Origin: Echinicola shivajiensis
GTDB taxonomy: Bacteria > Bacteroidota > Bacteroidia > Cytophagales > Cyclobacteriaceae
Direction of reading: 5' to 3'
Assembly: GCF_018642165.1 (NCBI RefSeq)
Contig: NZ_JAHHZM010000010.1
Coordinates: 82,641-146,640 of the forward strand
DNA: 64,000 nucleotides
A program made the translations under genes and the position numbers. Below the pieces are notes generated by a model, which made no database searches, was not told the origin of the DNA, and saw nothing but the letters and a program-made list of their open reading frames with translations. Of this stretch, positions 28,162-38,794 are shown one piece after another (the stretch's first letter is position 1; each line of letters opens with the position of its first letter).

Positions 28162-29511
28162 ATGAAGAATAAAAATAACAGAAGAGAATTTATCAAAAAG
28201 TCTGCTTTGGCTACAGCAGGGATTTCCAGTTTGGGAGCTCTGGGTTTTTCAGCCAAGAGCTATGGAAATATTATTGGGGCCAATGAACGCCTAAATGTGG
28301 CAATATGTGGATTAGGCAGGAGATTGGGCGCTTATTATGATCCTATTAAATTACCACAATCCAATGTTAATCTGGTTTACCTATGTGATGTGATGGAATC
28401 CCAAAGAGAAAAGGCCGGAAAGAAATTTCATAGCCTTTTGGGATACAGCCCAAAGTTGGAAAATAGTATTTTCAAGGTAATTGAGGATCAAGAGGTAGAT
28501 GCCCTTATCAATGCCACTCCTGATCATTGGCATGCTCCAGGTACATGGATGGCTGTGGAAGCGGGGAAACATGTTTATGTTGAGAAGCCTTGTAGCCATA
28601 ATCCTAGAGAAGGAGAGCTTTTAGTAGAGTATCAAAAGAAGTATAATAAAGTCATTCAGATGGGAAATCAACAAAGGTCTTCCCTACCAAGTAATGAAAT
28701 TGTCAATGCGATCCATGAAGGAGCATTAGGAAAAGTTTATAAGGCTACGGCTTTCTATTCTAATTCTAGGGGAAAGGTGCCTAATCCTACAAAAGCTCCT
28801 GTACCAAAAGGCTTGGACTGGGATCTTTTTCAGGGGCCTTCGCCAAGGAAGGAATATATGCACGATACTTGGGATTATAACTGGCACTGGTATGGTTGGG
28901 ACTTCGGTACTGCGGAGACCGGTAATAATGCCACTCATGAATTGGATATCGCCAGATGGGCATTGGGAGTTGATTTCCCTAACAGGGTCATGGTGGACTC
29001 AGGAAAGTACCATTGGGAAGACGATGGCTGGACCATGTATGATACCATGGATGCGGTATTTAAGTTTGAAGACAACAAGACCATCCAATGGGATGGAAAA
29101 AGTCGAAATGGAATGCAAACCTACGGTGGTGGAAGAGGAACAATTATTTATGGAACTGAAGGTTCTGTATTTATAGATAGAAGTGGGTATAAGCAGTATG
29201 ATCGTGGTGGTAAATTGGTAAGAGAGAATTATGGTAAAGGATCTGAATCAGCTACTGCCTTAGGTGGTGGTGGAGATGTTTCTACAACTCACGTATACAA
29301 TTTCTTTGAGGCTATTAGGGGTAAAGAAAAACAAAACTCCCCTATTGATGAAGGAGCTAAAAGTACCTTACTATGCCACTTGGCCAATATAGCTTCAAGA
29401 ACTGGTGAGGTTCTGGAATGTGATCCTAAAAATGGTCATATCATCAATAACAAGGAAGCTAAAAAGCTTTGGTCAAGAGAATATGAAAAAGGTTACGAAC
29501 CAACCATTTAA
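28162..29511 (+). CDS. Tat-exported Gfo/Idh/MocA-family oxidoreductase
   Basis: The protein has 449 residues. A Tat signal (NRREFIKKSALATAGISS) precedes a Rossmann domain (RLNVAICGLGRRLGAYY). The family EKP motif is in HVYVEKPCSHNPREGELL and the C-terminal domain contains ATHELDIARWALGVD with conserved His and Asp. Exported members probably carry tightly bound NAD(H) into the periplasm and oxidise or reduce sugar hydroxyls, often at C3. Its upstream neighbour is a DUF1080 lipoprotein, which fits a 3-keto-glycoside route. The sugar substrate is unknown. A strong terminator follows. Confidence 0.9.
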   Translation: MKNKNNRREFIKKSALATAGISSLGALGFSAKSYGNIIGANERLNVAICGLGRRLGAYYDPIKLPQSNVNLVYLCDVMESQREKAGKKFHSLLGYSPKLENSIFKVIEDQEVDALINATPDHWHAPGTWMAVEAGKHVYVEKPCSHNPREGELLVEYQKKYNKVIQMGNQQRSSLPSNEIVNAIHEGALGKVYKATAFYSNSRGKVPNPTKAPVPKGLDWDLFQGPSPRKEYMHDTWDYNWHWYGWDFGTAETGNNATHELDIARWALGVDFPNRVMVDSGKYHWEDDGWTMYDTMDAVFKFEDNKTIQWDGKSRNGMQTYGGGRGTIIYGTEGSVFIDRSGYKQYDRGGKLVRENYGKGSESATALGGGGDVSTTHVYNFFEAIRGKEKQNSPIDEGAKSTLLCHLANIASRTGEVLECDPKNGHIINNKEAKKLWSREYEKGYEPTI

Positions 29512-29534
29512 TATATAGCAACCATGAAGTTAAT

Positions 29535-29565
29535 AGCGGGGAATTATAATTCCCCGCTTTTTTTT
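29535..29565 (+). terminator. intrinsic terminator after oxidoreductase gene
   Basis: AGCGGGGAA and TTCCCCGCT form a 9-bp GC-rich stem with a TTATAA loop, followed by eight or more T residues. Confidence 0.93.
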
Positions 29566-29577
29566 AAACTATTAATT

Positions 29578-29616
29578 ATTAAAAAAAGGCCATAAAACGA
29601 TAGTTTTATGGCCTTT
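29578..29616 (-). terminator. intrinsic terminator for the leftward oxidoreductase operon
   Basis: AAAGGCCATAAAAC (29585-29598) and GTTTTATGGCCTTT (29603-29616) make a perfect 14-bp stem with a 4-nt loop. On the minus strand it is followed by a U-run. Confidence 0.92.
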
Positions 29617-29636
29617 AGGATTTGATTAAGGTTCAA

Positions 29637-30956
29637 TTACACCACCTTAGTTTTTCCTGGTACCGCATGAGGATAAAGTCCATCTTCATTTGGAAGTACC
29701 TTAGGCATAGCATCCCAAGTATAAGTTTCTGGCATAAGGTCAATTTCTGAATTAAAGGCCTCATCCCAAGTGATTTCCTTACCAGAATATGTGGCATTTC
29801 TGCCCAATATAGCCGTCATAGTACTCATGGCAGCCCTTGTAGCATCTTCATATTTGTATTCACCATTTACAATAGCACCAAATAGCTTATTATGCTCTTG
29901 TTGATAAGGGTTGATATTGCCCTTGCCATCGTGGTTATAAAGTTCGCTTCCATCTAATCCCCAGATTTTACCTACATTACCTGCATTCATATAGGCACGT
30001 CCTTTGGTTCCAATAAAGGATTCATCTACTTTATTATCTGCGCCGGGGAAGTGACGACACTCACTATTGATAATAGTACCATCTGCATAGGTCAATCGAA
30101 TAGTATGGTGATCAAAAATTTCACCTGTATCCAATCCTGTTCTTACCATTCTACCACCAGTACCTTCTGCTTTGACAGGATAACCACCTTTTACCCAGTT
30201 GGCAATATCCAAATTATGAACGTGCTGCTCTGTAATATGGTCTCCACAAAGCCAGTTAAAATAATACCAATTTCTCATTTGGTATTCCATTTCAGTTTGC
30301 TCTGGCTGTCTGGCACGGGTCCAAACTCCGCCTCCATTCCAGTAAACATGACCTCCTACTACTTCACCAATAGCACCATCCTGAATTCTTTTGATGGTTT
30401 CAATATAGTTGTCTTGGTATCTTCTCTGAAGGCCTACAACGACGTTTAACTTTTGCGCTTTTGCTTTTTCAGCAGCAGCAATTACCCTACGGATACCATT
30501 GGCATCTACTGCTACCGGCTTTTCCATAAAGACATGCTTGCCTTGTTTGATAGCTTCTTCAAAGTGCATCGGTCTGAAACCCGGAGGTGTTGCCAATAAC
30601 ACTACATCGGCTTCTTTGATGGCTTTTTTGTAAGCATCGAAACCTACAAACTTTTTATCTTCTGGAACTTGTACTTTTTCAGGTCCTATTTTTTTCGATA
30701 AAGCATCATAGCTATTATCCAATCTATCTCTAAAAGCATCAGCCATTGCGACCAATTTGATATTTTGGTCTGTACCGAAAGCTTGGAAAGCAGCACCGGT
30801 TCCACGACCACCACAGCCAATCAAGGCAATCTTGATTTCATCAGATCCAGCGGCATAGGCACCTGGAAGAGTAAAAGGGCTTATCATGGCACCACCGGTA
30901 ACTAATGCGGTGGTTTTCAAAAAATCCCTTCTGTCATTTTTTTGTTTAAGGTTCAT
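29637..30956 (-). CDS. second Tat-exported Gfo/Idh/MocA-family oxidoreductase
   Basis: A protein of 439 residues with Tat signal DRRDFLKTTALVTGGAM, a Rossmann motif (IKIALIGCGGRGTGAAF), the EKP motif in HVFMEKPVAVDANG and a conserved QHVHNLDIANW active-site region. It differs clearly from the convergent paralogue at 28.2 kb (VALDANG-type helix, longer insertion), so they are not a recent duplication. It follows the SUMF1-like gene by 20 nt and forms a two-gene operon with it. Expected role: periplasmic sugar oxidation or reduction with bound NAD(P). Confidence 0.9.
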   Translation of the reverse strand: MNLKQKNDRRDFLKTTALVTGGAMISPFTLPGAYAAGSDEIKIALIGCGGRGTGAAFQAFGTDQNIKLVAMADAFRDRLDNSYDALSKKIGPEKVQVPEDKKFVGFDAYKKAIKEADVVLLATPPGFRPMHFEEAIKQGKHVFMEKPVAVDANGIRRVIAAAEKAKAQKLNVVVGLQRRYQDNYIETIKRIQDGAIGEVVGGHVYWNGGGVWTRARQPEQTEMEYQMRNWYYFNWLCGDHITEQHVHNLDIANWVKGGYPVKAEGTGGRMVRTGLDTGEIFDHHTIRLTYADGTIINSECRHFPGADNKVDESFIGTKGRAYMNAGNVGKIWGLDGSELYNHDGKGNINPYQQEHNKLFGAIVNGEYKYEDATRAAMSTMTAILGRNATYSGKEITWDEAFNSEIDLMPETYTWDAMPKVLPNEDGLYPHAVPGKTKVV

Positions 30957-30976
30957 GTTATTTATAGGTTTTATGA

Positions 30977-31966
30977 TTAATAGTCATCAATTGGGGCTTG
31001 GTTATAATAAGCCATAATTTCTTCTTCAGATGGAGTTTCCAATGGTCTAACCACACGGATACCCAAGAATGGAGCTTCAGGGAACCACCATTGGCTCTTT
31101 GGGATTTGTGGATCGATTTGTTTCCAATCTGGGGTTGAGGCAAATCGGTTACTACTTCTAAGTTCCGTAGCTTCGCTTACATAACTTCCTCCCCTAATCG
31201 TTCTAGGATATAATTCATCAGTAGTTTCCTGTGGATTAGAAACAGGACCATTTGCTTCTGGATAATTAGGAACGTAAGCATCACCAGTCCATTCCATTAC
31301 ATTGCCATAGATATCGAACAATCCCCATGGGTTGGCTTTTTTCTGGCCAATTTTATGTGTACTTTCTTCGGAATTTTCAGCATACCAAGCATATTCTCCC
31401 AATTTACTGGCGTCATCTCCAAAGAAGTAAGCAGATTCGCTGCCTGCCTTAGCAGCATATTCCCATTCAGCTTCTGTTGGAAGCCTGTAAAATACACCTG
31501 TTTTGGTATAAAGCCATTTGCAGAATTGAATAGCCCCGTATTGGGTCATGCCAATAGCAGGCATTTCTTCCTTGCCCATACCAAATGTCATATCTAAATA
31601 AGGTGTAGAAGGACGGGTTAATCCATCTACCTCTGGACTAAGGGCTTTTTCACTTACAGAAGCTTCATAATTTTTATTAAGGAACAATTCAAAAACATCC
31701 CATGTAACCTCATGGGTTCCCATCCAAAAGGCGTCGATTTCTACTTCTCTTTGTGGGCCTTCGTCTGACTCTCGGTCCTTTTCAGAAATTGGGCTTCCCA
31801 TTACAAACTTTCCAGCAGGTATAGGAGTCAGTCCAAAGGTCAATTGGGTATTAGGGATTTCTTGTTGATAAGCTTTAAAATCAACAGAATCAATCTTGGC
31901 ATTTTCTTGACTTGGTAGAATTCCACCTGCCAAAACTGCAGCCAAAAAGAACTTATTAATCAACAT
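30977..31966 (-). CDS. SUMF1/FGE-fold secreted protein lacking the active-site cysteines
   Basis: A protein of 329 residues with a signal-peptide-like N-terminus (KFFLAAVLAGGIL). It has the formylglycine-generating-enzyme fold: IPAGKFVMGSP, WMGTHEVTWDVF, RLPTEAEWEYAAKAGS, NPWGLFDIYGNVMEWTGDAY and a late FLGIRVVRP. True enzymes have paired cysteines soon after RGGS; here the sequence is RGGSYVSEATELRSSNRF with no Cys, so sulfatase activation is unlikely. Such C-type-lectin-like relatives often bind ligands or serve other non-heme-iron functions. It is cotranscribed with the Tat oxidoreductase downstream, so a partner role is plausible. No sulfatase is nearby. Confidence 0.85.
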   Translation of the reverse strand: MLINKFFLAAVLAGGILPSQENAKIDSVDFKAYQQEIPNTQLTFGLTPIPAGKFVMGSPISEKDRESDEGPQREVEIDAFWMGTHEVTWDVFELFLNKNYEASVSEKALSPEVDGLTRPSTPYLDMTFGMGKEEMPAIGMTQYGAIQFCKWLYTKTGVFYRLPTEAEWEYAAKAGSESAYFFGDDASKLGEYAWYAENSEESTHKIGQKKANPWGLFDIYGNVMEWTGDAYVPNYPEANGPVSNPQETTDELYPRTIRGGSYVSEATELRSSNRFASTPDWKQIDPQIPKSQWWFPEAPFLGIRVVRPLETPSEEEIMAYYNQAPIDDY

Positions 31967-32151
31967 ATAACTTGTACTTTTAATAATATTTGGCTCACAA
32001 TATAAGAACTATTTATAAAATCGATTGTCCATTCATATAAATAATGAGGGAAATTTTAATTGGACTTAATTTCCTGAATTTAATTCCTTTTTTGCCTCAA
32101 TGACAAATTATGTGTTTTAATAAAGAATTGTTTGTCCTTTTTTAAACAGTG

Positions 32152-32196
32152 TTCCGATTCCTATGATCAATATCATGTTGATCATAGGAATCGGAA
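32152..32196 (-). terminator. 19-bp perfect hairpin downstream of the GH95 gene
   Basis: Arms 32152-32170 and 32178-32196 are exact reverse complements (starting TTCCGATTCC) with a 7-nt loop. It lies just past the GH95 stop. The following minus-strand sequence has only a weak A/T tail, so it may stabilise the mRNA end rather than terminate efficiently. Confidence 0.6.
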
Positions 32197-32232
32197 ACAT
32201 TAAATGAAAAATCACTTCGATAAAACCCTGTT

Positions 32233-34857
32233 TTATTTTTCGCTAAAATTGATTATTTGACCAGGCACTGTTTGTATGAAATATTCAAAAAATGATGCTT
32301 CTTTTTTGTCTTTGATTTCACCCTCAAAGTGATTAAGGAAATCTCCAGGCATTATAGGTTCAAGTAGTTCGTTACTTTGTTTTTCTAGAATGCTGATTCC
32401 ATCATTGAAGGAGAGTGGTGTCACACTTCTCAAGGGTAATACTCCTCCTGAGTTAGCAATGATTTGTCCTTTTTTAAGTTTGTTTTTTGACCATTCTATG
32501 GCCACTTCAAAATTACCTCTAGCTTTAAGTCCTGATATCTTGCCCGAATCCCAAGATTTAGGTAAGGCTGGTAAAAGGTGGACTGCTCCATCATGACTTT
32601 GTAATAACATTTCTGCAATGCCAGCTGTAGCTCCAAAATTACCATCAATTTGGAAAGGAGGATGCGCATCAAATAGGTTGGTATAAGTACCACTTCTACT
32701 TCCTCCCTTTTCATTTTCCTTTACCAATTGCAGTAGGTTGGTCAATAATTGTAGCGACTTATCTCCATCATAAAGTCTTGCCCATATATTCACTTTCCAG
32801 CCCATTGACCAACCGGTTGCCTGATCTCCCCGGCGTTCCATAGATTTCTTTACAGCTGCTGCTAGCTCTGGAGTATTATTCCAATTTATCTGGTTGCCAG
32901 GATGGAATCCATACAAATGGGAAATATGTCTATGTGTTGGCTCTAGCTCCTCAAAATCAAATTGCCATTCCTGTAGCTGCCCATATTTACCTATTTGATA
33001 GGGTAGTAATTTGCTCAATTTATCATTTATTTCTTTACTGAGTTCTGACTGCAAGTCAAGTAAGTTACAGGCATCTAAATACCGGCTAAATGACTCACGA
33101 ATAATTGCCATGTCCATGGTAGGTCCAGGACTTTGCGTAGAGATTTCTTTATCTCTGTAGATAAATTTGTTTTCGGGACTATGTCCCACGGGAGTGACCA
33201 AATAACCTTCCTTATTAGGAACTAACCAATCTTTGTAAAACAATACCGCCCCTTCCAATAATGGAAAGATTTCAGTTTTTAAGAATGATCTATCAGCACT
33301 GTAAAGGTAATGTTCCCATTTGTGGCTCATTAACCATCCAGCCACCATAGGCCAAAACGAGCACTCGCACATATCAACAGGTTCTGCATGCCTCCAAACA
33401 GTCATATTATGATTTCCCAACCATCCTTGGTTGCCAAACATCTGCTTGGCTGTTTCTTGACCATTGATAGCCAGTTCATCAATAGCTGTAAAGAGCGGTT
33501 CTTGACATTCAGAAAGATTGGTCAGTTCTGCAGGCCAATAATTCATTTCAAGGTTGATATTCATGGTATAAGCACTGGCCCAAGGAGGAATCACCTTATC
33601 GTTCCAAATACCTTGCAGGTTTAGTGGTTGACCTCCAGGTCGGGAACCTGAAATCATCAAATAACGGCCAAATTGAAAGTACAAACCTACCAAAGATTGG
33701 TCTTTGCCATTGGCAAATTGAAGTAATCGTTGGTCAGTCGGAAGCTTAGATTGCTTAGTTTGTTTATCCAGTTTTATTTTTACCCGATCAAATAGCTGCT
33801 GATAATCATTGGTATGTTTTTCTAAAAGTGATGCATAACTTTTGTTCTCTACAGCTTTTAAAAAGCCCTTGGATTTAGCTTTCTCATCCACTCCTTCTCG
33901 TACGGGAGATTTATCAAATCCATTATAGCTGGTGGCAGCTGATATTAAGAAAACCACTTCATCGGCTCCTATTACTTTTATACTGCCATTTTCTGCAAGG
34001 GTCTTTCCTCCGTTTATCCTAGTCTCCACGCGTGTATCAAAGGCCATCCCTAAGCCAAATACATCTTCATCGTACATGACTTGACTTGCTCCAGGCTTTA
34101 TATTGCCATTCATATCAAATATCTCAGGATATTTATGTTGGTCTCCAATATTCTGTACTGTTTGAAGCGACCTTCTTAGGGCAATTCCAGGAGCCTTCCC
34201 TTGTAGTACCAATTGATTTTCATTATTGAAAACTTTTTCAGTGGGCTTATGTGGAGTAGAGAGTTTTAGTTCACAAGTGATGGCACCTGATTTATCCGCC
34301 GATAGTTTTACGGCAATCAAATGGTCTGGATAACTCGCAAAATACTCCCGTGCATAGTTTACTCCTCCTTCTTCGTAGCTTACTTTGACAATAGATTGGG
34401 CCAAATCCAGATTTCTCTTGTAGTTTTTTATTTCTCCTTTATGATCAAAATCTATCCAAACATCTCCCATAGGCTGAAAACATTGCTGTGCCCTGCCCAA
34501 CCAATCTTTTTTGATTATCTCTTGAGCTTCTCCATATTCTCCGGACTCCAATAAGGCCATAACTTCAGGATAGCGCTTGCGTACGTTGATGCTCTTGAAA
34601 GTGAAATCAGGATCCCCGGAATACAAAGTCCCTTCGTTTAACTGAATACGTTCATTTATCGGATCACCATAGATCATTCCTCCCATAAAGCCATTTCCTA
34701 TAGGAATAGCTTCTGTCCATTCTTTTGCAGGACTATCATACCAGACCTGAAGATCTTGGTCATTTATTTGAATTGGTGATTTATCTTGGGCAAAACTCCA
34801 TGAGTTGATAAGACAAAAGAGGGCCAGAAAAAAATAGGACTTAGTGAACAGCTTCAT
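32233..34857 (-). CDS. glycoside hydrolase family 95 (alpha-L-fucosidase/galactosidase type)
   Basis: The protein has 874 residues. A signal peptide ([17 protein letters not shown]) is followed by the family layout: an N-terminal beta domain ([20 protein letters not shown]), a helical linker, the (alpha/alpha)6 catalytic domain and a C-terminal beta domain. Catalytic-domain motifs include [45 protein letters not shown] and [18 protein letters not shown]95 enzymes invert alpha-1,2-L-fucosides or alpha-L-galactosides on plant or host glycans. It is a single gene on the minus strand with no SusC/SusD pair nearby. Fucoside specificity needs testing. Confidence 0.93.
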   Translation of the reverse strand: MKLFTKSYFFLALFCLINSWSFAQDKSPIQINDQDLQVWYDSPAKEWTEAIPIGNGFMGGMIYGDPINERIQLNEGTLYSGDPDFTFKSINVRKRYPEVMALLESGEYGEAQEIIKKDWLGRAQQCFQPMGDVWIDFDHKGEIKNYKRNLDLAQSIVKVSYEEGGVNYAREYFASYPDHLIAVKLSADKSGAITCELKLSTPHKPTEKVFNNENQLVLQGKAPGIALRRSLQTVQNIGDQHKYPEIFDMNGNIKPGASQVMYDEDVFGLGMAFDTRVETRINGGKTLAENGSIKVIGADEVVFLISAATSYNGFDKSPVREGVDEKAKSKGFLKAVENKSYASLLEKHTNDYQQLFDRVKIKLDKQTKQSKLPTDQRLLQFANGKDQSLVGLYFQFGRYLMISGSRPGGQPLNLQGIWNDKVIPPWASAYTMNINLEMNYWPAELTNLSECQEPLFTAIDELAINGQETAKQMFGNQGWLGNHNMTVWRHAEPVDMCECSFWPMVAGWLMSHKWEHYLYSADRSFLKTEIFPLLEGAVLFYKDWLVPNKEGYLVTPVGHSPENKFIYRDKEISTQSPGPTMDMAIIRESFSRYLDACNLLDLQSELSKEINDKLSKLLPYQIGKYGQLQEWQFDFEELEPTHRHISHLYGFHPGNQINWNNTPELAAAVKKSMERRGDQATGWSMGWKVNIWARLYDGDKSLQLLTNLLQLVKENEKGGSRSGTYTNLFDAHPPFQIDGNFGATAGIAEMLLQSHDGAVHLLPALPKSWDSGKISGLKARGNFEVAIEWSKNKLKKGQIIANSGGVLPLRSVTPLSFNDGISILEKQSNELLEPIMPGDFLNHFEGEIKDKKEASFFEYFIQTVPGQIINFSEK

Positions 34858-34983
34858 TGGGCAGTTGGATTTGTAAATATATCATAAATGAGTTCTAAAA
34901 AATAAAACTACACTCTCTGTGTGGATTATTACAATTGTATCTTATCCGAAACTAATATTATCTTTTCAATGCCCTAATAAAAG

Positions 34984-35018
34984 AAAAGGCCATTCCACAA
35001 GTAAATGTGAAATGGTCT
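34984..35018 (-). terminator. terminator after the methionine operon
   Basis: On the minus strand GACCATTTCACA pairs with TGTGGAATGGCC (35006-35017 and 34988-34999), with wobble pairs, and runs into TTTTCTTTT. It lies beyond the metF stop. Confidence 0.8.
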
Positions 35019-35040
35019 CATTAGTGAAAATTATCAATGA

Positions 35041-35994
35041 TTAAAAAACCTCACTGGCGACCTTATATACCGTATTTGCTTTACTCATGGTATAATAATG
35101 TAAGCAAGGAACACCAAATTCAATCAGCTCTTTGCTTTGCTGAATGGCCCATTCGATTCCCACCTCTCTTACATCAGCATTGTTTTTACACTTTTCTAGT
35201 TCATTCATTAATGGATCTGGAAGATCCAAGAAGAAGATACTAGGCAGCATAGTGATCTGCTTTAAAGTGGTAATTGGCTTTAAGCCTGGAATAATAGGAA
35301 CATCAATACCAGCAGCCCGAACTTCCTTCACGAAATCAAAATACTTTTCATTATCGAAAAACATTTGTGTAACAATGTACTCGGCTCCAGCATCCACTTT
35401 CGCTTTGAGGTATTTGAGGTCAAATTTGAAACTTGGTGCTTCAAAATGCTTTTCAGGATAACCTGCTACTCCGACGCAGAAATCCGTATGAAATCCGGTT
35501 TCGGTTTCTTCATGAAGGTATTTGCCATGATTCATTCCCACAATCTGGGTTACTAATTCATTGGTGAAATTGTGACCGTTTTCGTCCGGAACAAACCTGC
35601 CTTCGGATTTTGGTGCATCACCTCTTAATGCAAGGATGTTTTCTACGCCAATAAAATTCAGGTCAATAAGGGCATTTTCTGTGTCCTCCTTGTTGAATCC
35701 ACCACATAGAATGTGAGGTACTGCGTCCACTTTGAACCTGTTCATTAGGGCAGCACAAATCCCAACTGTGCCAGGTCTCTTACGGGTACTTACCTTCTCC
35801 AAAAGCCCATTAGGATGCTTCTTGTAGATGAATTCTTCTCTGTGATAAGTTACATCGATAAATGGAGGGTTAAAATCCATTAATGGAGAAATCCCATCAA
35901 GCATTTCATTAAGACTTTGTCCTTTTAAAGGTGGTAATATTTCAAATGAAAAAAGGGTTTTTTTCGCTTGCTTAATGTGTTCGGTTACTTTCAT
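35041..35994 (-). CDS. metF: 5,10-methylenetetrahydrofolate reductase
   Basis: A TIM-barrel flavoenzyme of 317 residues that makes 5-methyl-THF for methionine synthase. Family sequence includes FSFEILPPLKG at the N-terminus, FIDVTYHREE, NILALRGDAPKSEG (FAD/folate region) and GAEYIVTQMFFDNEKYF. Length equals that of typical bacterial MetF. It is last in an operon behind the two metH genes, separated from metH2 by 80 nt that contain a hairpin, so its level may be tuned separately. The whole operon sits under a SAM-I riboswitch. Confidence 0.96.
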   Translation of the reverse strand: MKVTEHIKQAKKTLFSFEILPPLKGQSLNEMLDGISPLMDFNPPFIDVTYHREEFIYKKHPNGLLEKVSTRKRPGTVGICAALMNRFKVDAVPHILCGGFNKEDTENALIDLNFIGVENILALRGDAPKSEGRFVPDENGHNFTNELVTQIVGMNHGKYLHEETETGFHTDFCVGVAGYPEKHFEAPSFKFDLKYLKAKVDAGAEYIVTQMFFDNEKYFDFVKEVRAAGIDVPIIPGLKPITTLKQITMLPSIFFLDLPDPLMNELEKCKNNADVREVGIEWAIQQSKELIEFGVPCLHYYTMSKANTVYKVASEVF

Positions 35995-36016
35995 TTTTAT
36001 ATATGGTTGTCATTAG

Positions 36017-36054
36017 GTCCATTGACTATTAATAGCTAGTAATAGTCAACAGAC
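36017..36054 (-). other. hairpin in the metH2-metF gap
   Basis: TTGACTATT (36022-36030) and AATAGTCAA (36041-36049) form a 9-bp stem with a 10-nt loop; flanking GGTC and GACC extend it. No clear U-run follows, so processing or attenuation is more likely than termination. Confidence 0.5.
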
Positions 36055-36074
36055 CCCTTGGTCAAAGCTAATCT

Positions 36075-38786
36075 TTATTGCATTACAGGGTTGAGTTTTG
36101 GATTGTAGGCCAAATTAGGAGCTAGGAGCCTTTCTGCTTTTTCCTTTGAAATACCCTTGCGGTGGGCATAACTAACCACTTGGTCTTCTGCGATTTTCCC
36201 TAATCCAAAATATTTACTGTCAGGGTTTCCAAAGTAAAACCCACTTACAGAGGAAGTAGGTAACATGGCATAACTATCAGTTAGAGAAATGCCAATTTCC
36301 TCGGCATTCAACAATTCAAATAGGCTAATTTTTTCAGAATGTTCTGGACAGGCAGGATAACCAGGAGCAGGTCTAATACCTGCATATACTTCCTTGATCA
36401 AAGCTTCATTATCGAATTGCTCTGATTTGGCATAACCCCAATACTTTTTCCTTACCTCTTCATGCATATATTCTGCAGCTGCTTCAGCCAATCTGTCAGC
36501 AAGCGCCTTTAACATGATTTCATTGTAATCATCTGTCTTTGCCTTAAACTCCTCTACTTTATCGTCCATTCTTAATCCAGCAGTAACAGCAAATCCACCA
36601 AAATAATCTACCTGATCTGGATGCAAATAATCCGCTAATGAACGGTTTGGAACTCCTTTTCCCTTTTTACCTTGTTGTCTAAGGAAGTGGAAAGTGGTGG
36701 AAGTGTCCTGATGATGCTCGTCTAAAATAACAATATCGTCTCCAGACCTTCTAACTGGGTATAATCCAATAACAGCCTTTGCGTCTAGCCAAGATTCGTT
36801 AATGATCCTGTCCAGCATATCATTGGCATCATTATAAAGCTTTAAAGCTTGCTCCCCTACTACTTCATCTTTAAGGATTTTCGGGAATTTCCCGGCCAAC
36901 ATCCAAGTACTAAAGAATGGTGTCCAATCTATATAATTCCTTAAGGTTTTAAGGTCTAGGTCAATAATTGTCCTACCAAGCTTTTCAGGTTTAACAGGTA
37001 CAAAACTATTCCAATCTATAACTGTATGGTTTGCTTTTGCCTCATCGTAAGTGGCCAATTGCTTTGCCTCTTGTTTAGCTTGGTGAGATTCCCTTAATTC
37101 TTGATAAGTAGCTTTCATTTTTTGATGGAAAGCCACTTTGGTTTCTTCACTGATTACTTCACCCGCAACTGGGACTGATTTGGATGCATCCATGACATGA
37201 ACCACGGTTCCACTGTATACAGGATCAATTTTAACAGCCGTGTGGATTCTACTGGTTGTTGCTCCCCCGATCAACAATGGAATTTTTAAGCCTTGGCGCT
37301 CCATCTCAGAAGCTACATTGACCATTTCATCCAGTGATGGAGTAATCAAACCACTTAAGCCAATGATATCCACCTTATTCTTGATGGCTTCATCAATGAT
37401 TTTCTGGGCATCAACCATTACGCCCAAATCTATAATTTGATAGCTGTTACAAGCCAAAACCACACCGACGATATTCTTTCCAATATCATGAACATCTCCT
37501 TTGACAGTGGCCAATAATACCTTTTTAATAGAACTGCTGCCCTCATCAAAATCAGCATCACCTGCCTTTGGCATAAATGGTTCCAAATAGGCTACTGCCT
37601 TTTTCATTACACGGGCAGACTTAACCACTTGTGGCAAGAACATTTTACCAGATCCAAAGAGATCCCCTACAACGTTCATACCATCCATCAAAGGTCCTTC
37701 AATTACCTTTAGTGGACTATTAAGTTCCTGTCTGGCCTCTTCTGCATCTTGCTCTATAAAATCAATGATACCTTTTACCAAGGAATGTTCCATTCGCTTG
37801 GCTACAGGATCTTCCCTCCATGCTTCACTTTTCGCCTCTTTTTTGCCCGTGGACTTAACTGTCTCTGCAAAATCCAACAATCTTTCAGTAGCATCTTCCC
37901 TTTTGTTCCAGATTACATCTTCTACATGTTCCAAAAGATCCTTTGGAATATCATCATATACCTCAAGCATACTTGGGTTAACAATTCCCATATCCATTCC
38001 ATGTTGGATGGCATGGTAAAGGAATACGGCGTGCATAGCCTCTCTTACAGGGTTATTGCCCCTGAATGAGAAGCTGACATTACTCACCCCACCACTTACT
38101 TTGGCTCCGGGAAGGTTTTCTTTAATCCACTGGGTGGCCTTAAAGAAGTCTATGGCATTGGTTTTATGTTCTTCCATCCCTGTGGCTACAGGGAAGATAT
38201 TTGGATCAAAAATGATGTCCTGAGGATTGAAATTCACTTTCTCCACAAGAGTATCATAGCTCCTTTTACAAATGTCTATTCTCCTTTGGTAAGTATCGGC
38301 TTGTCCATCTTCATCAAAAGCCATCACTACCACAGCAGCACCAAACTTCTTGATGATCTTGGCTTGGCTGACAAACTCTTCCTCACCGTTTTTCAAACTG
38401 ATGGAATTAACTATTCCCTTACCTTGGATACACTTCAATCCAGCAAGGATAATATTCCATTTTGAACTATCTATCACTATTGGAATTCTGCTTATTTCAG
38501 GTTCGGAAGCCAAAAGGTTAAGATATTTGACCATGGCAGCTTCACCATCCAGCATCCCTTCATCCATACAGACATCAAGGACCTGTGCACCGCCACGAAC
38601 CTGGTCCAAGGCTACTTCTAATGCTTCGTCAAACTGGCCGTTAAGAATTAATCTGGCAAACTTTTTAGATCCTGTTACATTCGTCCTTTCACCAATATTG
38701 ACAAAGTTCAATTCTGGTGTAAAAACCAAAGGTTCAAGCCCTGATAGCTTTAAAAGATCATGTTTTCTATTATTGTCCATTCCCAC
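36075..38786 (-). CDS. metH: methionine synthase, folate/cobalamin/activation part
   Basis: A protein of 903 residues with the C-terminal three functions of cobalamin-dependent methionine synthase: pterin-binding domain (about 20-280, starting [16 protein letters not shown]), four-helix cap and B12 domain (about 310-560) with the cobalt ligand His433 in [12 protein letters not shown], and the SAM activation domain with [15 protein letters not shown] near residue 790. It transfers the methyl group from methyl-THF to homocysteine through cobalamin with the separate Hcy-binding subunit. E. coli MetH is one chain of about 1227 residues; this is the split form. It starts 8 nt after metH1. Confidence 0.96.
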   Translation of the reverse strand: MGMDNNRKHDLLKLSGLEPLVFTPELNFVNIGERTNVTGSKKFARLILNGQFDEALEVALDQVRGGAQVLDVCMDEGMLDGEAAMVKYLNLLASEPEISRIPIVIDSSKWNIILAGLKCIQGKGIVNSISLKNGEEEFVSQAKIIKKFGAAVVVMAFDEDGQADTYQRRIDICKRSYDTLVEKVNFNPQDIIFDPNIFPVATGMEEHKTNAIDFFKATQWIKENLPGAKVSGGVSNVSFSFRGNNPVREAMHAVFLYHAIQHGMDMGIVNPSMLEVYDDIPKDLLEHVEDVIWNKREDATERLLDFAETVKSTGKKEAKSEAWREDPVAKRMEHSLVKGIIDFIEQDAEEARQELNSPLKVIEGPLMDGMNVVGDLFGSGKMFLPQVVKSARVMKKAVAYLEPFMPKAGDADFDEGSSSIKKVLLATVKGDVHDIGKNIVGVVLACNSYQIIDLGVMVDAQKIIDEAIKNKVDIIGLSGLITPSLDEMVNVASEMERQGLKIPLLIGGATTSRIHTAVKIDPVYSGTVVHVMDASKSVPVAGEVISEETKVAFHQKMKATYQELRESHQAKQEAKQLATYDEAKANHTVIDWNSFVPVKPEKLGRTIIDLDLKTLRNYIDWTPFFSTWMLAGKFPKILKDEVVGEQALKLYNDANDMLDRIINESWLDAKAVIGLYPVRRSGDDIVILDEHHQDTSTTFHFLRQQGKKGKGVPNRSLADYLHPDQVDYFGGFAVTAGLRMDDKVEEFKAKTDDYNEIMLKALADRLAEAAAEYMHEEVRKKYWGYAKSEQFDNEALIKEVYAGIRPAPGYPACPEHSEKISLFELLNAEEIGISLTDSYAMLPTSSVSGFYFGNPDSKYFGLGKIAEDQVVSYAHRKGISKEKAERLLAPNLAYNPKLNPVMQ

Positions 38787-38794
38787 TGTTCTTC

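Noticed and set aside
28162..30956. The two Gfo/Idh/MocA genes as a recent inverted duplication
   Set aside because: Their signals, active-site segments and lengths differ widely; they are separate family members.
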